45,155 nucleotides of DNA from positions 1 to 45,155 of the forward strand of contig JAHEJX010000024.1 in the NCBI GenBank assembly GCA_024638645.1. The letters are read 5' to 3'. The position numbers and the translations under genes are program-made. How positions within the stretch are numbered: position 1 is the stretch's first letter; each line of letters begins with the position of its first letter. The notes beneath the pieces were generated by a model. That model did no database searches and was not told where the DNA came from. It worked only from the letters and a program-made list of their open reading frames with translations. The DNA is from Actinomycetes bacterium (GTDB taxonomy: Bacteria; Actinomycetota; Acidimicrobiia; Spongiisociales; UBA5794). This document shows, piece by piece, positions 32,952 through 42,408 of this stretch.

Positions 32952-34234
32952 ACTCATCCGAGCTGCTCGCCGCGGTGGGGGATCCACCCGGCGGCGGGCT
33001 GCTGGTGGCGCTGAGCGGCGGGGCAGATTCCGCAGTGGCGGCGTGGGCTGCTTTTTCCTTAGCGCCGGGTGCAGTGCGGGCCCTCCACGTTCACCACGGA
33101 ACCGATGCAGCCGATCGGTTGGCCGAGGCCGCTGCTGCGGTTGCCCACGAGCTGGGAATCGCGCTCGAGGCCGTTGCCGTCGATGTCCCCGATGGGTCTT
33201 CTTGGGAGGCAAGAGCTCGTGACGCCCGCTGGGCGGCGCTTGTTGCCAAGGCAGGGCCCACGGACATCGTCGTGACCGGCCATCATCGGGACGACCTGGC
33301 AGAGACCACGCTCGGCAACCTGCTGCGGGGGGCCGGAGCAACCGGGCTCGCCGCCATGGCCCGCACCCGATCCGACATCTGGCGCCCGCTTCTCGACGTC
33401 GCCGGGGCCGACGTGCGCGCGGTCGCCGCCGAGTTGGGGCTGCCCTTTGTCGACGACCCCACAAACGACGATCCACGCTTCACGCGCAACCGGATCCGCC
33501 ACGAAGTCATGCCGCTGCTGGACCGCGTGGCTCCGCAAACCAGCGAGGCGCTCGCCAAGACCGCCCGGCTTCTCGCCGAAGACGATGCGCTGCTTGAAGC
33601 AGGTGCCGCCGCCACCATCATCGAGGATCCGTGGGGTGGCTACGGCGTTGGAGCTGCCCTTGTTCAAACCGCGCCGCCGGCGCTTGCCGGCCGCATCGTC
33701 CGCCGCCTGCTGCGGGCAGCCAACCCGCCATACGCCGGCTCATCTTCGGATGTGGCCACCGTGCTCGGCGTCGCAACGGGCGAGGCGTCTGCTGGGGAGG
33801 TCACCGGCGGGTTCAGGGTAGAGATCGAAGGGCCGCTGCTCGTCGTCCACAAGGGGGAGGCTGCTGCGGTAGCGCCTTTGCGCCTAACTCTCCCCGGCGC
33901 CGTCGGATTCGGTCGACTCACAGTCACCGCCCGGCCGGCTCCCGCCGTCTTGGTGCGGCGAACCTCACTGTTGAACCCCACTGCGCTGGGGGAGACCGTC
34001 GCGGTGCGCGCGAGCGATCCTGGAGATAGGATCGAGATTGCTGCGGGCACGAAGCTGATTCGAGACGTGCTCGCGGAGGCGGGAGTTCCGGCCCGCATCC
34101 GTCCCGCTTGGCCAGTCATCGACGAGAATGGGAGAATCGCCGCCGTTGCCGGTCTCCGTTCCGCCCCCTGGGCACGGGGGCGACTCGGCGACGAGGGCAC
34201 AATCGAGCTGACGGTCAGGGAGATGCAGCTTTGA
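32948..34234 (+). CDS. tilS: tRNA(Ile)-lysidine synthase
   Basis: A 428-residue enzyme that attaches lysine to C34 of tRNA-Ile(CAU), so that it reads AUA. The PP-loop motif is [31 protein letters not shown] and [19 protein letters not shown] are the conserved TilS blocks. The C-terminal part (from about 330) contains the TilS_C-like [22 protein letters not shown]. The ATG overlaps the DUF2342 stop (ATGA) and the stop overlaps the TTG of hpt (TTGA). Confidence 0.95.
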   Translation: MNSSELLAAVGDPPGGGLLVALSGGADSAVAAWAAFSLAPGAVRALHVHHGTDAADRLAEAAAAVAHELGIALEAVAVDVPDGSSWEARARDARWAALVAKAGPTDIVVTGHHRDDLAETTLGNLLRGAGATGLAAMARTRSDIWRPLLDVAGADVRAVAAELGLPFVDDPTNDDPRFTRNRIRHEVMPLLDRVAPQTSEALAKTARLLAEDDALLEAGAAATIIEDPWGGYGVGAALVQTAPPALAGRIVRRLLRAANPPYAGSSSDVATVLGVATGEASAGEVTGGFRVEIEGPLLVVHKGEAAAVAPLRLTLPGAVGFGRLTVTARPAPAVLVRRTSLLNPTALGETVAVRASDPGDRIEIAAGTKLIRDVLAEAGVPARIRPAWPVIDENGRIAAVAGLRSAPWARGRLGDEGTIELTVREMQL

Positions 34235-34755
34235 ATCCAAAGGTCCTGATCTCCGCCGAGGAGATCGATGCCAAGCTCGCCGAGATGGGCAAGGCCATCA
34301 CGGAGGAATACGACGGCAAGAATCTGCTTCTCGTCGGTATCCTGAAGGGCGCCTTCATCGTCATGGCGGACCTCGCTCGCCATATCCATACCTCAGTCGA
34401 ATTCGACTTCATGGCGGTCTCTTCCTACGGGGGCCAAACCAAGACCTCGGGCGTAGTGCGGATCCTCAAGGACCTCGATACCCAGATCGAGGGCCGCCAC
34501 GTGCTGATCGTCGAGGACATAATCGATTCCGGGCTGACCCTGCACTATCTGATGAAGAACCTGCGCGTTCGCAACCCGGCGTCACTCGAGTTGGCGGCGC
34601 TGCTCGTCAAAGAAGGCGTGGAGCGTCCCCCACTCGATATCAAGTTCGTCGGGTTCAACATCGATCCGGACTTCGTAATCGGATATGGGCTCGATTACGA
34701 GGAGTTGTACAGGAATCTCCCATTTGTGGGCGTTGTGGATGAGTCCGAGCTCTAG
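34231..34755 (+). CDS. hpt: hypoxanthine phosphoribosyltransferase
   Basis: A 174-residue purine-salvage enzyme converting hypoxanthine or guanine plus PRPP to nucleotides. The PRPP-binding loop is [30 protein letters not shown] and YGGQTKTSG are other family blocks. I take the TTG at 34231 as start: it overlaps the tilS TGA (TTGA) and has GGGAG 8 nt upstream. Its TAG is read from the same CTAG that ends the convergent ETF gene. In many actinobacteria ftsH follows hpt; here the ETF gene is inserted between them. Confidence 0.95.
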   Translation: MNPKVLISAEEIDAKLAEMGKAITEEYDGKNLLLVGILKGAFIVMADLARHIHTSVEFDFMAVSSYGGQTKTSGVVRILKDLDTQIEGRHVLIVEDIIDSGLTLHYLMKNLRVRNPASLELAALLVKEGVERPPLDIKFVGFNIDPDFVIGYGLDYEELYRNLPFVGVVDESEL

Positions 34756-36578
34756 CCGGCCAATGCTGCTGTCAGCAGCGGAAGAACATCCACCACGTCT
34801 CCGACGATTCCGTAGTGGGCACGGGCAAAGATGGCGGCTTCCGGGTCCCGATTGATGGCCACGACGGTCTTGGCGGCCTGCATACCCACGGTGTGTTGCA
34901 GCGCACCGGATATGCCGCAGGCGATGTACAGGCTGGGGGCGACGGTCTTACCCGTCTGCCCGACTTGAAGTGCGCGTGGGGCGAGCCCGGCATCCACCGC
35001 AGCCCGAGACGCCGCGACCTTTCCATCGAGCTGCGATGCCAACTCTGAGATCAGATGCCAGTTGTCGGCGCTGCAACCGGCCCCGCCGGCAACGATGACG
35101 TCCGCATCGACGAGGCGCACGTCGCTCGGCTCGACGCTGTGCTCGAGCACCTCGACGCACAGGTCCTCCGCCTTGAGTTCGACGGCGACCGGCACAACCG
35201 TGGACCGGCGAGGTCGCTCCAGCGCCTCGAAGGTCCCAGGCCGGACCGTCGCCATCTGTGGTCGCGCCTCCGGCGAGATGCAGGTTGCGAGGACGCTGCT
35301 GCCCATTGCGGGCCTGATCTGATGCAGAAGGTTGCGGTACACGACCCGCCGCCGCGTCCAGTCCGCGATCCGGAGGTCAGTGCAGTCGGCGGCCAGGCCG
35401 GTGTCCAGCATGGCGGCTACGCGCGGGGCGAGGTCTCTCCCTATGCTCGTCGCACTCATCAACACGACATCTGGGCGATGGACTGAGATCGTGTCGTAGA
35501 GGACTCTCGAAAACGGGAGCGTTGTGTAGCGCGATAGGCGCGGATCTTCAGCGAGGTATGTGGTGTCCGCTCCGAAACGAGCCACGTCGTCACAAGCTGC
35601 ACCGAGCCCTGACCCTGCCACCAGAGCGCCGGTGGCCCCTCCCGTTTGTGCTGCCAGGCTTCGTGCCTTGGTCAGCAGCTCAGCCGTTCCTGCAGTCACG
35701 CCGCCATCGACGACTTCAGCTACAACGAGGACTGCCAGCGGACCGCTACCCGGGTCCTCGGCGGCTTGGCTTGAAGTTGGTTCGGCAGCGGGCGATGTGC
35801 CGGCACTCGGCGCTTGCCGAATGTTGCGCAGCCGAGTGGCAAGCTCTCCGTACGACAGATCTGCCGATACGTATTCCGTTTTGGTAGCGGGCGCAGCAAC
35901 CGCCTTCATCTGCGCCACCTTGGTCGGCGATGCTTCGAGCCCGGCTTCATCTTCCGACAGGGCGAGGTCGGCACCCGTCAGGGTCACGAATTCCGCCCGA
36001 TCGGCTTGGCGGCGCCTGGGGAGGGTGGGATACGCCGGCACATTGCCGGTTTCTGTGACTGTCACAAGCGCCGGCATCGGTAGCGAGAGCACCTCATATC
36101 CGCCCTCGACGATGCGGCGCACGATTACGCGACCGTCTGCGACCCGCACGCTCTCACAACCCGTCGCCTGAGGAATCCCTAGTCGCTGGGCAACCTGCGG
36201 CCCTACCTGTCCTGTCTCACCATCTATCGCAGTGAGACCACACAGCACTATTTCGAAGCCGCCAAGTACCCTGATCGCAGCTGCCAGCACGTTGGCAGTG
36301 GCCCATGTGTCGGAACCGGCGAACAAGCGGTCGGTTATCAGAACGCCGCTCGTCGCTCCGTGAGCTACCGCCTCGCGCAGCGCTTGTACGGCATTTGGAG
36401 GACCCATCGTGATGGCGACGATGTCCTCCGTCAGCTTGCGAGCCGCCTCGAGGGCGTGCAAATCGCACGGATTGACGATCGTCGGAGCGGCTGCACGGTC
36501 TATCGTGCCGTCGGCACGCATTCCGACCGAACTGCGGCGCAAATCCGGGACCTGTTTGACGAGAACGGCTGCTCGCAC
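34752..36578 (-). CDS. fused electron-transfer flavoprotein (beta-alpha)
   Basis: A single 608-residue protein with an ETF-beta domain first (about 1-255) and an ETF-alpha domain after it (about 285-608), joined by a Pro/Ser/Ala linker. The beta part has [12 protein letters not shown] and the AMP/FAD-binding region [20 protein letters not shown]. The alpha part has the FAD-binding motif [20 protein letters not shown] (540-559) and [17 protein letters not shown]. ETFs pass electrons from dehydrogenases to the quinone pool or other acceptors. The start is GTG. No ETF-quinone oxidoreductase or acyl-CoA dehydrogenase is nearby, so the partner is unknown. It lies on the opposite strand between hpt and ftsH. 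Confidence 0.88.
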   Translation of the reverse strand: MRAAVLVKQVPDLRRSSVGMRADGTIDRAAAPTIVNPCDLHALEAARKLTEDIVAITMGPPNAVQALREAVAHGATSGVLITDRLFAGSDTWATANVLAAAIRVLGGFEIVLCGLTAIDGETGQVGPQVAQRLGIPQATGCESVRVADGRVIVRRIVEGGYEVLSLPMPALVTVTETGNVPAYPTLPRRRQADRAEFVTLTGADLALSEDEAGLEASPTKVAQMKAVAAPATKTEYVSADLSYGELATRLRNIRQAPSAGTSPAAEPTSSQAAEDPGSGPLAVLVVAEVVDGGVTAGTAELLTKARSLAAQTGGATGALVAGSGLGAACDDVARFGADTTYLAEDPRLSRYTTLPFSRVLYDTISVHRPDVVLMSATSIGRDLAPRVAAMLDTGLAADCTDLRIADWTRRRVVYRNLLHQIRPAMGSSVLATCISPEARPQMATVRPGTFEALERPRRSTVVPVAVELKAEDLCVEVLEHSVEPSDVRLVDADVIVAGGAGCSADNWHLISELASQLDGKVAASRAAVDAGLAPRALQVGQTGKTVAPSLYIACGISGALQHTVGMQAAKTVVAINRDPEAAIFARAHYGIVGDVVDVLPLLTAALAG

Positions 36579-36677
36579 AACGTTATGTTTTCACCGTGCA
36601 AACGGCTGCCATAGAGGAAAACGGGACGTTCAGTGCGCCATTCGGCGTGCGTACTCCCAGTAGCGTCGCGGAATCAA

Positions 36678-36721
36678 TATGATGACAGGACTCAAAACCT
36701 CGGTATTTCGCGCCGAAGGAG
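36678..36721 (+). promoter_or_regulatory. ftsH -10 box and ribosome site
   Basis: TATGAT (36678-36683) is a good -10 box with no convincing -35. GAAGGAG (36715-36721) stands 4 nt before the GTG at 36726 and decides that start. The 147-bp gap to the divergent ETF gene must also hold the ETF promoter, which I could not place. Confidence 0.5.
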
Positions 36722-36725
36722 CATC

Positions 36726-38660
36726 GTGAACCGCACCGCTCGAGCAATGTTGATATACGTGGCGTTTGGCTTCGCCGCGTTGTTGCTCGTGAATTCCCTG
36801 CTTTCCAGCTCGAATGAGCCTTTCGACATCGACCTGGCCGAATTTGAAGCGTTTTTGGAAGCCGATGAGATCGAGTCCGTGCTCATCAAGAGCCGCTCGG
36901 ACGAGATCCTCGGAGAGTTCAAGCCCGATGTCACTCTTCCGGAAGGTGCGACCGACAACACCTTCCGGCTCAGCTATCCCAACGAGTACGAGGGCGTCCT
37001 GACCTCACAGATTCTCGACAAGGGTGTGGCATTCGAGACCGACTCGGAGAACCCGAGCGGCCTGCAGAGTTTCATCTTCACCGTCCTGCCGTACCTGCTG
37101 ATTTTCGGCATCTTCATCTTCTTCATCATGCAGATGCAGGGCGGCGGCAACCGCGTCATGCAGTTCGGCAAGTCACGGGCCAAACAGGTCTCGAAGGACT
37201 CGCCGAAGGTGACCTTCAAAGACGTTGCCGGCGCAGAAGAAGCGGTCGAGGAGCTCCACGAGATCAAAGAGTTCCTGCAGAGCCCCGGCAAGTTCCGCGC
37301 AATGGGAGCGAAGATTCCGCGAGGAGTGCTGTTGTTCGGCCCGCCGGGTACCGGAAAGACGCTGCTCGCCAAAGCCGTTGCGGGCGAAGCCGGTGTCCCG
37401 TTCTTCTCGATCTCGGGTTCCGATTTCGTCGAGATGTTCGTCGGCGTCGGTGCCAGCCGGGTGCGAGACCTCTTCGAGCAGGCGAAATCCAACGCGCCGG
37501 CCATCGTTTTCATCGATGAGATCGACGCCGTCGGCCGCCATCGTGGTGCGGGCCTCGGTGGTGGACATGACGAGCGCGAGCAAACGCTCAACCAGCTCCT
37601 CGTCGAGCTCGACGGTTTCGACGCCAAGGCCGGTGTAATAGTCATCGCTGCCACCAACCGCCCCGACATCCTCGACCCTGCACTGCTTCGTCCCGGCCGC
37701 TTCGACCGCCAGATAATTGCGCCGCGTCCCGACCTCAACGGCCGTCACGCAATCTTGAGAGTCCACGCCAAAGGCAAACCACTTGCCGACGGTGTCAATC
37801 TCGAGGTGTTGGCCCGCCAGACCCCTGGTTTCACCGGCGCCGACCTCGCCAACCTCATCAACGAGGCAGCGCTGCTTTCGGCGCGTCGCGATCGCACCGA
37901 GATTGGGATGGACGAGCTCGAGGAGGCGATCGACAGAATTCTTGCCGGCCCGGAGCGCAAGAGCCACATCATGTCGGAAGACGAGAAGAGACTCACCGCC
38001 TATCACGAGGGTGGACATGCCCTCGTCGGGTACGCACTGCCGAACGCCGATCCGGTGCACAAAGTCACGATCATCCCGCGCGGTCGGGCCGGCGGGTACA
38101 CCAAGTCGCTCCCCGAAGCCGATCGTGACTACCAGCGGCGTACCGAGCTCGTCGACCGCCTGGCGGTTGCGCTCGGGGGAAGGGCTGCCGAGGAGATCAT
38201 CTTCGAAGACCCCTCAACCGGCGCCCACAACGACATCGAGCAAGCCACCAAGCTGGCCAAGGCCATGGTCATGGAGTACGGCATGAGCGATCGACTCGGT
38301 CCTATGCGCTACGGCACGGCCCAAGGTGAGGTTTTCCTGGGTCGGGACTACACCCACGGTCAGGACTATTCGAACGACGTCGCCTCACTCATAGACGAGG
38401 AGGTGCGCGAACTCATCTTCCAGGCCCGAGACGAGGCCAGGGAGATCCTGACCACGCATATCGATGCGTTGCACCGGGTGGCGGACATTCTCCTCGACAA
38501 GGAGACGATCGGCCCCGACGGGTTGGCCGAAGCCTTCCACGACGTGCCGAAGTGGGAGCACACCGAATCGGGGGCGCTGCGAATTCGTGTCCCCAAGGGC
38601 CTTCCCGTTCATGAAGGCGGCATGGTCGCTGCTCAAGGTCCAGACGACGCTCCGGTCTAG
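36726..38660 (+). CDS. ftsH: ATP-dependent zinc metalloprotease FtsH
   Basis: A 644-residue membrane-bound AAA+ protease. An N-terminal helix ([18 protein letters not shown]) and a second helix at about residues 115-137 frame an extracytoplasmic domain of about 90 residues. Walker A is GPPGTGKT (205-212), Walker B is [11 protein letters not shown], and the second region of homology is [20 protein letters not shown]. The zinc site is HEGGH (427-431) with the usual downstream Asp region. It degrades damaged or unassembled membrane proteins and some regulators. I use the GTG at 36726 because of its strong ribosome site; an upstream extension of 31 codons is not family-like. Confidence 0.97.
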   Translation: MNRTARAMLIYVAFGFAALLLVNSLLSSSNEPFDIDLAEFEAFLEADEIESVLIKSRSDEILGEFKPDVTLPEGATDNTFRLSYPNEYEGVLTSQILDKGVAFETDSENPSGLQSFIFTVLPYLLIFGIFIFFIMQMQGGGNRVMQFGKSRAKQVSKDSPKVTFKDVAGAEEAVEELHEIKEFLQSPGKFRAMGAKIPRGVLLFGPPGTGKTLLAKAVAGEAGVPFFSISGSDFVEMFVGVGASRVRDLFEQAKSNAPAIVFIDEIDAVGRHRGAGLGGGHDEREQTLNQLLVELDGFDAKAGVIVIAATNRPDILDPALLRPGRFDRQIIAPRPDLNGRHAILRVHAKGKPLADGVNLEVLARQTPGFTGADLANLINEAALLSARRDRTEIGMDELEEAIDRILAGPERKSHIMSEDEKRLTAYHEGGHALVGYALPNADPVHKVTIIPRGRAGGYTKSLPEADRDYQRRTELVDRLAVALGGRAAEEIIFEDPSTGAHNDIEQATKLAKAMVMEYGMSDRLGPMRYGTAQGEVFLGRDYTHGQDYSNDVASLIDEEVRELIFQARDEAREILTTHIDALHRVADILLDKETIGPDGLAEAFHDVPKWEHTESGALRIRVPKGLPVHEGGMVAAQGPDDAPV

Positions 38661-38702
38661 GACTCGGCCCTGAATCTTTCCGACGTCGCTCCTCGCGATC
38701 CT

Positions 38703-39578
38703 GTGGAATGGCTGCTGCGAACGCGGACGCTGTCGACTGCGAGACACACCCTGGTAATGGGCGTGCTCAACGTGACACCGGACTCGTTCTCCGATGGTGG
38801 GGTGAGTGCCGAGATCCCATCCGCAATTGCCCGCGGCTTGGCGATGTGGGCTGAAGGAGCCGACATCGTCGATGTGGGAGGGGAATCGACCAGACCGGGA
38901 GCCGAGCCGGTAGGTACGGGTGAGGAGATCGAGCGAGTAGTGCCGGTCGTCGCAGAGTTGTTTGCCGCCGGCGTCGTCGTCTCGATCGACACGATGAAGC
39001 CGGAGGTGGCGTCTGCGGCTGTGGCCGCCGGCGCCGAGATCATCAATGACGTGAGCGGGCTGCGCGACCCTGCAATGGTCGCCACTGCAGCTGCACTCGA
39101 GGCTGCTGTGGTGATCATGCACATGCGCGGGGAACCGCGGACCATGCAAACGGACACGGCGTACGGCGACGTAGTCCTCGAGGTCAAGGGCTACCTAGCT
39201 GCGCAGGCTGGTGCCGCCATTGCATCCGGAATAGATCGAAAGCGGATCGCGATCGACCCCGGCATCGGATTCGGGAAGTCACATCTCCAGAATCTGGAGC
39301 TTCTGGACCGCGCTGCCGACTTTATTTCTCTCGGATTTCCGCTGCTGATCGGAGCCAGCCGCAAGGGCTTCCTGGGCTCGGTCCTGCGGGCTGCAGGGCG
39401 AGAAACCGTTGCGTCGCAGCGGGATACGGCGACAAGCGCCACGGTTGCGGCAGCCATAGTCGCCGGAGCGTCCATCGTTCGGGTCCACGATGTGGCACGC
39501 GCCCAAGAAGTGGCCCGTACAACTGACGCTATCGTGAGGGGCCAGTTCGAGGATAAGGAAACAATTGGCGGGACTTGA
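38703..39578 (+). CDS. folP: dihydropteroate synthase
   Basis: A 291-residue TIM-barrel enzyme joining pABA to the pterin pyrophosphate in folate synthesis, the sulphonamide target. Motifs: MGVLNVTPDSFSDGG, DVGGESTRPGA, EIINDVSGL, MHMRGEP, DPGIGFGKS, IGASRKGFLG and VRVHDVA. The GTG at 38703 gives a normal N-terminus, though no ribosome site is visible. folE, normally beside ftsH/folP in actinobacteria, is not here. The next gene starts inside its last 14 nt. Confidence 0.96.
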   Translation: MEWLLRTRTLSTARHTLVMGVLNVTPDSFSDGGVSAEIPSAIARGLAMWAEGADIVDVGGESTRPGAEPVGTGEEIERVVPVVAELFAAGVVVSIDTMKPEVASAAVAAGAEIINDVSGLRDPAMVATAAALEAAVVIMHMRGEPRTMQTDTAYGDVVLEVKGYLAAQAGAAIASGIDRKRIAIDPGIGFGKSHLQNLELLDRAADFISLGFPLLIGASRKGFLGSVLRAAGRETVASQRDTATSATVAAAIVAGASIVRVHDVARAQEVARTTDAIVRGQFEDKETIGGT

Positions 39579-40044
39579 GCCGCGCGGCTTCAGATGGGTG
39601 ATTCAGGATCGGCTTGCGGTCTGTGAGAGAATCGGTGGACACGGGTTTCAACACCGTCGAGTTCGTCGTGAAGAAGAGATCGTTTGGTTGGCCGACAAGG
39701 GTTTCAACACCGTTCTCTCGTTCTTGACGAGCAATCAGAATCAGCAGGCATACGAAAGCGCAGGAATGCGGTTCGTGCACGTACCGCTCGACGGGGAAGT
39801 CGAAGACGAGGACCTGGCGGGCATTCTCGCCAAGTTCGATGATGCTCTCGATCCGCCCGGCGCAGTCGTTCTGGTACACCGAGACCTCATTGATGACACC
39901 GTCGTCGGCCTCTTGGGCGGTTACCTGGTCCATGCCGGCCTCGTCGGCGACCGCATCGTCGCCACTTCGATCATCCAAGAGATCTCGGGTCGCCCACTCG
40001 GCCCCGAGGGCCGGCGCCTCATTCCCGAGGAAGCCAAGAAGTAA
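39565..40044 (+). CDS. dual-specificity-phosphatase-like protein, catalytic Cys and Arg lost
   Basis: A 159-residue protein with the fold pattern of small protein-tyrosine/dual-specificity phosphatases: VLSFLTSNQNQQAYESAGMRFVHVPLDG is like the usual strand before the active site. AVVLVHRDLIDDTVVGLLGGY takes the place of the VxVHCxxGxxRT loop. There His105 is followed by Arg106 instead of Cys, and the loop lacks the Arg after it, so it should be a pseudophosphatase. The start is TTG at 39565, supported by AAGGA 5 nt upstream, overlapping folP. It occupies the place of folB between folP and folK. It might bind a phosphorylated ligand; function unknown. Confidence 0.6.
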   Translation: MAGLEPRGFRWVIQDRLAVCERIGGHGFQHRRVRREEEIVWLADKGFNTVLSFLTSNQNQQAYESAGMRFVHVPLDGEVEDEDLAGILAKFDDALDPPGAVVLVHRDLIDDTVVGLLGGYLVHAGLVGDRIVATSIIQEISGRPLGPEGRRLIPEEAKK

Positions 40045-40046
40045 CG

Positions 40047-40625
40047 GTGCCGACTCGGGCCGCCATCGGCCTCGGCTCCAATCTCGGCGATCGTGCGCGG
40101 CACATCGCCGAAGCCGTCGGCTCGCTGAGCGAGCTAGGCGAATTGGTGGCTACATCGGCTCTCTATCAGACGGCTCCGATCGGCGGACCTGAACAAGGGC
40201 CGTTCCTCAATGCCGTCGCGGTGATCGACACCAACCTCTCGGCCCGGCAGTTGCTCGATGCCTGTCTCGATATCGAGTTGGCGCACGGAAGGGAGCGCCG
40301 GGAAAGGTGGGGGCCCCGTACGCTCGATCTCGATGTTGTCCTCTATGGAGGCGAGGAAATCGAGGAGCCGGGGCTCCGTGTGCCCCATCCTGAGCTTGCT
40401 AACCGCCGTTTCGTTCTCGAACCGCTTGTCGAAGCGTGGCCGGAAGCCACCCTGCCCGACGGCACCGCTGCGGTCGCCCTGCTGCCCGCGGTGGCCGACC
40501 AGGTCGTCGATCGTATGACCGGACCGATTCCGTCGCGGTCGTTTTCGGCTGCGGCGATAGCAGTGACGATCGCCGGAGCTTTGTTGATCTGGTGGCTGTT
40601 CGACTGGCTCGTTGGGCTCATCTAG
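40047..40625 (+). CDS. folK: HPPK with a C-terminal membrane helix
   Basis: A 192-residue 6-hydroxymethyl-7,8-dihydropterin pyrophosphokinase, the step before FolP. Motifs: IGLGSNLGDR, YQTAPIGGPEQGPFLNAV, RWGPRTLDLDVVLYGG (the Mg-binding aspartates) and VPHPELANRRFVLEPL. The catalytic domain ends near residue 150. It is followed by a basic linker and an added hydrophobic segment (166-192, with IAVTIAGALLIWWLFDWLV) that should anchor the enzyme in the membrane; FolK is normally soluble. The start is GTG, 2 nt after the previous stop. Confidence 0.93.
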   Translation: MPTRAAIGLGSNLGDRARHIAEAVGSLSELGELVATSALYQTAPIGGPEQGPFLNAVAVIDTNLSARQLLDACLDIELAHGRERRERWGPRTLDLDVVLYGGEEIEEPGLRVPHPELANRRFVLEPLVEAWPEATLPDGTAAVALLPAVADQVVDRMTGPIPSRSFSAAAIAVTIAGALLIWWLFDWLVGLI

Positions 40626-40645
40626 GGGCCGCTTAGAATTTCGAC

Positions 40646-41491
40646 ATGAACCTGACCATCGTCGGACCGGGTCGCGCCGGTATGTCGATTGCTATTGCTG
40701 CGCATCGCGCCGGCCACTCGATAGATGCCGTCGTGGGTCGCACCTTGGCGTCTGCCGACGTCGCCGCTGCTCGCGTAGATGCCACTCCATATGGGATCGA
40801 TGCTGACTTCCCGAGCAGCGAGTTGATGTTGATCTCGAGTCGGGACGACAGCATTGGTGAACTGGCGGCGCTGATCGCAGGGCGGATTGCCCCGCAGCCC
40901 GGCTGTGGAGTCGCGCACCTGTCGGGTCTGGTCCCTCGTACTGCGCTGGCATCTCTTGCCGGAGCCGGATATCGGACAGGGACGTTCCACCCGCTTCAGA
41001 CTCTGCCCAATCCCGACTCGGGCGCGGCGCGGCTATCGGGAGCCTGGGTCGGGATCACTGCGGATGACTTGGCCGCAACGCTGAGCGACTTCGCCCGCTC
41101 GCTCGGTATGAAGCCGTTTGAAATCGCCGATAACAAGAAGGCCCTCTATCACGCCGCAGCCTCCGCGGCCGCCAACTTTCCGTTGGCGAGCCTGGCAATG
41201 AGCTACGACCTCTTCGCAGCCTCCGGCGTTCCGTTCGAGGCGGCGCAACCCCTGGTCGAAGCGATCGTGGCCAACGCTTTTGAGCTGGGCCCGCGGGCTG
41301 CCCTCACCGGGCCCGTGGCCCGTGGCGACGTCGGCACCGTCCGCAAACAACTGGACGCCGTTGCCGGTGCGCAGCCGAGTTGGATTGGTGACTTCGCCGC
41401 AGCCGTGCGGGTGCTGGCACGCCTCTCCGGCAATGGGCCCCAGTTCGATGAGATGCTCGACAATTGGCGGCGCCCGGAGGCCGGCACTTGA
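40646..41491 (+). CDS. Rossmann-like/DUF2520 protein next to panC
   Basis: A 281-residue protein. The N-terminus MNLTIVGPGRAGMSIAIAAHRAG is a dinucleotide-binding fold and GTFHPLQTLPNP is the conserved block before the C-terminal helical DUF2520 domain (about 130-270, with KKALYHAAASAAANF). The layout is that of beta-hydroxyacid dehydrogenases and ketopantoate reductase, and homologues lie beside panC in actinobacteria (for example Rv3603c). A role as ketopantoate reductase in pantothenate synthesis is a reasonable guess but unproven. Its TGA overlaps the panC TTG (TTGA). Confidence 0.85.
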   Translation: MNLTIVGPGRAGMSIAIAAHRAGHSIDAVVGRTLASADVAAARVDATPYGIDADFPSSELMLISSRDDSIGELAALIAGRIAPQPGCGVAHLSGLVPRTALASLAGAGYRTGTFHPLQTLPNPDSGAARLSGAWVGITADDLAATLSDFARSLGMKPFEIADNKKALYHAAASAAANFPLASLAMSYDLFAASGVPFEAAQPLVEAIVANAFELGPRAALTGPVARGDVGTVRKQLDAVAGAQPSWIGDFAAAVRVLARLSGNGPQFDEMLDNWRRPEAGT

Positions 41492-42396
41492 GGATCACAT
41501 CAACAATGGCCGAGACCCGGGGCCTGTACTCCGCGGCTCCTGTCGGTTTGGTGCCGACACTCGGCTTTCTCCATGAGGGCCACGTTGCGCTACTCGAGGC
41601 GGCGCGCGCCGAATGCGGCACGGTTGCCATGACGGTGTTCGTGAATCCGTTGCAGTTCAACGAGACGTCTGACCTCGCCCGCTACCCCCGCAACCTGGAG
41701 CGCGACGTCGAGTTGGCAAGCGCCGCCGGCGTCGACATCGTCTTCGCCCCAGCCGTAGACGAGATGTTTCCCTTGCCCATCGCCACCGAAGTCAGCGTCG
41801 CACCGCTTGCCCAACGAATGGAAGGCGTCCATCGGCCGGGACACTTTGCCGGGGTGGCCACAGTCGTCGTCAAGTTGCTCGCTGGATTGCGCCCGGACCG
41901 CGCATATTTCGGCAAGAAGGACGCGCAGCAACTGGCGATCATCCGCCGCATGGTCCTCGACCTGTCCATCCCGACAACGATTGTTCCGCACCCGACCGTT
42001 CGCGAGCGCGACGGGTTGGCATTGTCATCGCGCAACGTTTTCCTATCCGAGTCAGACAGGGTTTCCGCCCTGGCGTTGAGCCGTGGGCTGATGGCCATGT
42101 CCGACGCCGCCGAAGCGGGGGAGCGATCGGCTCGGGCACTCGAGGAGATCGTGCTCGACACCATGGCTGCGGCCGCCGGCGTGCGGGTCGAATATGTAGA
42201 GCTCGCATCTGCACGCGACGTAGCGCGGCTCGATGTCGTCGACGAGCATTGTTTCTTGGCCGTTGCGGCCAGGGTCGGCGAGGTGCGCCTGATCGACAAC
42301 GTTCACCTCGAAGTGACCCCCGACGGTGTTGCCGCCGACCGAGGAATTCTCCTCGACCGCCCCAGCGTGCTGTACTCCCAGGCTGACGACGTCTAG
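41488..42396 (+). CDS. panC: pantothenate synthetase
   Basis: A 302-residue ligase joining pantoate and beta-alanine. Motifs: VPTLGFLHEGH (usual PTMG with Met to Leu), FVNPLQFN, GKKDAQQLAIIRRM, and ALSSRN. The TTG at 41488 gives the normal beginning, (M)RITSTMAETRG, has GGAGG 7 nt upstream and overlaps the preceding TGA; the ATG at 41506 would remove the first strand. The N-terminal region before the HxGH block is shorter than usual by about ten residues. panD, which makes beta-alanine and often follows panC, is absent here. Confidence 0.95.
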   Translation: MRITSTMAETRGLYSAAPVGLVPTLGFLHEGHVALLEAARAECGTVAMTVFVNPLQFNETSDLARYPRNLERDVELASAAGVDIVFAPAVDEMFPLPIATEVSVAPLAQRMEGVHRPGHFAGVATVVVKLLAGLRPDRAYFGKKDAQQLAIIRRMVLDLSIPTTIVPHPTVRERDGLALSSRNVFLSESDRVSALALSRGLMAMSDAAEAGERSARALEEIVLDTMAAAAGVRVEYVELASARDVARLDVVDEHCFLAVAARVGEVRLIDNVHLEVTPDGVAADRGILLDRPSVLYSQADDV

Positions 42397-42408
42397 AAAG
42401 CAACCGGC

